Shown here: positions 6,936-8,511 of the stretch, in pieces
Layout: each line of letters begins with the position of its first letter
How positions within the stretch are numbered: the first letter of the stretch is position 1
Assembly (NCBI GenBank): GCA_009783865.1
Contig: WRCR01000147.1
Span: 1-8,511 of the forward strand
Direction: 5' to 3'
Length of the DNA: 8,511 bases
Source: Planctomycetaceae bacterium
GTDB lineage: Bacteria; Planctomycetota; Planctomycetia; Pirellulales; Thermoguttaceae
Notes under the pieces: model-generated
Databases searched by the model: none
Told to the model about the DNA's origin: nothing
The model's input: only the letters and a program-made list of their open reading frames with translations
Made by a program: the position numbers and the translations under genes

Positions 6936-7442
6936 ATGAAAATTATACGAATTGCCGGTATTCTGTTTTGTCTAACCTGTTTGACGGGGTGTTTCCAAGC
7001 GGCACCGTCCGAGTTGAAGAACTTGAGTCCCGTTGAAATTCAAGTCGTCCAGGACGGCAAACCAGTTGAAAACGTACTGGTTGCACTTTATAGTGAGATG
7101 CCTCAAGGTACTGTAGGGTGTAGCGCCTTGACGAACAGCCACGGCACTGCAATACTGAAAACTTCTGTCCAATCACAGTCGGCTAATGGCGTTTCACCGG
7201 GAAATTATAAGGTCGTTCTCACAAAAGATGTTGTTTTGCCTGCCGAACTTTCTGACTTCGAAGCGGAGCAACTTCTGTCGGAATCTGAACGCAGTGCTAT
7301 GCAAAAAAAGCGGGATGACTTTTTGAATAAAAACCGTGTGGTTCCTAAAACATTGGAAACTCCGGGAACAACTCCTATAATACTGGAAGTCAAACCAAAA
7401 GAAAAAAATTCACTCATCGTTGATGTTGCGAAGCATCAATAA
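6936..7442 (+). CDS. Lipoprotein with transthyretin-like beta-sandwich
   Basis: A 168-residue lipoprotein. The signal peptide M-K-I-I-R-I then L-F-C-L-T-C ends in a lipobox L-T-G-C, so Cys19 would be lipidated and the protein anchored in a membrane. Residues about 33-98 look like a carboxypeptidase-regulatory or transthyretin-like beta-sandwich: V-E-I-Q-V-V-Q-D-G-K-P-V-E-N-V, T-N-S-H-G-T-A, then S-P-G-N-Y-K-V-V-L. A charged helical stretch follows (about 105-135), then a closing strand T-T-P-I-I-L-E-V. Small lipoproteins of this type frequently sit directly downstream of DUF1559 genes in planctomycetes, and the 24-base gap without a terminator supports one operon here. No enzyme motif was seen. 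A weak GAGAT site lies just upstream of ATG 6936. The function is unknown. Confidence 0.85.
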   Translation: MKIIRIAGILFCLTCLTGCFQAAPSELKNLSPVEIQVVQDGKPVENVLVALYSEMPQGTVGCSALTNSHGTAILKTSVQSQSANGVSPGNYKVVLTKDVVLPAELSDFEAEQLLSESERSAMQKKRDDFLNKNRVVPKTLETPGTTPIILEVKPKEKNSLIVDVAKHQ

Positions 7443-7469
7443 CTATCTCCTTGAATTCCATAGGAAACC

Positions 7470-8384
7470 ATGAAACGTTTTTTGCTGTTTGCTTTTGTAT
7501 TATGTTTATTCTCTTTCGATTTGCCGGTCAATGCTGCCGAACCGAATCCAGTCGAAAAATCAGGTTGGAAACTGACGTTCCAAGATGAATTCGACCGTCC
7601 GCTCTTGAACGATTTGTATTGGTACGCCGCCTATCGAACCGGACAACGGGAGTATCTCAAGCGGACTGGTGCCGATGCGCATCCCAACCTCGGCTTTTAT
7701 GACAACAACGCTTTGTACAAAATCGAAGACGGGTTGCTCAAACTGATAATCGACGAAACCGTTCCGCCGCGATTGAAAAAAACCGACCTTGCCGTTTCAT
7801 GTCTGACGACTTCTGACCATCGTTTCGGCAAAGACAGAACGGAATACCAAGTGCTGGAGAAATTCGCACAAAAATACGGCTGGTTCGAGATTCGATGTAA
7901 ATCAATCAAAGGAGACGGACTATTAGCGGCGTTTTGGCTCCACCAGACCGACCCGACAGACCAAGAATTTACGCTGGAAGGAAAAAAGAAGCAAATCGGT
8001 GACGGGGTAGTTGAAATCGACATCTTCGAGATGCTCGGCAGGGAAGCGGCAGCGGGAAACAATCTTTTCAACGTTCATTTTACAAAAGATGGACATTACA
8101 AATACAAAATGGGCTTCGACCCCTCGGAGGACTTTCATACTTATGCTATGGAATGGCAGGAAGGCGAAATCAACTGGTACGTTGATAACAAGAAAGTGCA
8201 GACCTACAAAGGCGATACACCGCAAAAGAAAATGTTCATACTTCTTGCACTGTTTCACGGCAGAGGTTGGACCGGAAAAGTGTCTGAAAATCAGACGTAT
8301 CCTATCGTTTTTGAAGTCGATTACGTGCGGGTATATCAAAAAGAAGAAGGGTGTAGCCGCGATTTTAGGCAGCGATTTTGTTGA
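7470..8384 (+). CDS. Secreted GH16 family endo-glycanase
   Basis: A 304-residue exported glycoside hydrolase of family 16, with a beta-jelly-roll fold. The signal peptide runs to about residue 22 (K-R-F-L-L-F-A-F-V, cleavage after V-N-A). Typical landmarks follow: L-T-F-Q-D-E-F-D at 35-42, Y-G-W-F-E-I-R at 136-142 and A-F-W-L-H at 154-158. The catalytic E-I-D-I-F-E at 182-187 has nucleophile E182, helper D184 and acid/base E187, the beta-bulge E-x-D-x-x-E form seen in laminarinases and agarases. Then come H-T-Y-A-M-E-W at 223-229 and the final strand V-D-Y-V-R-V-Y-Q. All three catalytic residues are intact. The specific substrate (beta-1,3-glucan, galactan or other) cannot be fixed from sequence. 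AGGAAA sits just before ATG 7470. The fold ends near residue 289; the last 14-15 residues (K-E-E-G-C-S-R-D then to C304) are an unexpected basic, Cys-containing tail. Confidence 0.92.
   Translation: MKRFLLFAFVLCLFSFDLPVNAAEPNPVEKSGWKLTFQDEFDRPLLNDLYWYAAYRTGQREYLKRTGADAHPNLGFYDNNALYKIEDGLLKLIIDETVPPRLKKTDLAVSCLTTSDHRFGKDRTEYQVLEKFAQKYGWFEIRCKSIKGDGLLAAFWLHQTDPTDQEFTLEGKKKQIGDGVVEIDIFEMLGREAAAGNNLFNVHFTKDGHYKYKMGFDPSEDFHTYAMEWQEGEINWYVDNKKVQTYKGDTPQKKMFILLALFHGRGWTGKVSENQTYPIVFEVDYVRVYQKEEGCSRDFRQRFC
8359..8379 (+). repeat. Short direct repeat GCGATTTT
   Basis: GCGATTTT occurs at 8359-8366 and again at 8372-8379, inside the codons for the odd GH16 tail. It may mark the join between the gene and downstream repeat-like DNA. 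Confidence 0.3.
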
Positions 8385-8422
8385 TTTGGGCAAACCGGGC
8401 ATTCTTACACAGCGTCCAGAAA

Positions 8423-8511
8423 TCATCCCAACGTCCCGATTTCAATATCGACCGTAAGGTCAAAATCACCTGCCCGCCTGCTCGCGTCCAACGCATGCCG
8501 CTCCGACAACA
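8423..8511 (-). CDS. Possible 3' end of an unidentified minus-strand gene
   Basis: On the minus strand a frame is open from the window edge for 28 codons and ends in TGA at 8425-8423, reading L-S-E-R-H-A-L-D-A-S-R-R-A-G then D-L-T-V-D-I-E-I-G-T-L-G. Its composition looks more protein-like than the other frames here, and it would converge on GH16. A plus-strand frame is also open across the same bases, so the call is weak. I do not recognise a family. Confidence 0.25.
   Translation of the reverse strand, partial: LSERHALDASRRAGDFDLTVDIEIGTLG

Noticed and set aside
8011..8457. Plus-strand 148-codon frame overlapping the GH16 gene and extending past it
   Set aside because: Most of it is out of frame with conserved GH16 sequence and its first 110 codons are low-quality basic protein; only its last part lies beyond GH16, and that is treated as possible repeat DNA.

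Overview
The window looks like chromosomal DNA of a planctomycete, possibly a gut or other anaerobic member of the Pirellulales/Thermoguttaceae side (that placement is inference). Four things point there: a DUF1559 pseudopilin-like protein with the F-T-L-V-E-L-L start and a C-terminal H-X9-DG motif; a secreted HEAT/TPR protein; an STN/secretin-like fragment of a type common in planctomycetes; and a DUF6259 secreted glycosidase-like protein. Eight genes are supported, six of them complete and carrying export signals or housekeeping functions. No RNA gene, insertion sequence, CRISPR array or origin was seen.

Layout. Positions 1-579 hold the 3' part of an STN-domain protein. It abuts a large secreted DUF6259 protein (583-2643), a putative glycoside hydrolase. 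After a short gap with a weak terminator-like hairpin come exodeoxyribonuclease III (2729-3481) and, overlapping it by ATGA, a secreted HEAT/TPR-repeat protein (3478-5178). These converge on the ribosomal protein L28 gene rpmB (5516-5208, minus strand); the hairpin terminator of the plus-strand genes lies partly inside the 3' end of rpmB. The 237-base space 5517-5753 is a divergent promoter region with two perfect TTGACA boxes facing outward. The rightward promoter leads into a compact three-gene set: DUF1559 pseudopilin-like protein (5754-6911), lipoprotein with a transthyretin-like fold (6936-7442) and GH16 endo-glycanase (7470-8384), with gaps of 24 and 27 bases. The last 127 bases may hold the 3' end of a minus-strand gene, weakly supported.

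How the genes fit together. Two predicted secreted carbohydrate-active enzymes (DUF6259 and GH16) and a pseudopilin/lipoprotein pair suggest cell-surface polysaccharide handling, interspersed with housekeeping genes (xth, rpmB). The observations most worth a second look are an eight-G run just ahead of the prepilin motif, where gain or loss of one G truncates the protein before or within its membrane helix; the terminator embedded in the rpmB 3' end; the uncharacterised DUF6259 putative hydrolase; and the unusual C-terminal tail of the GH16 enzyme, which runs into possible repeat DNA. I did not find a clearly new defence or mobile system.
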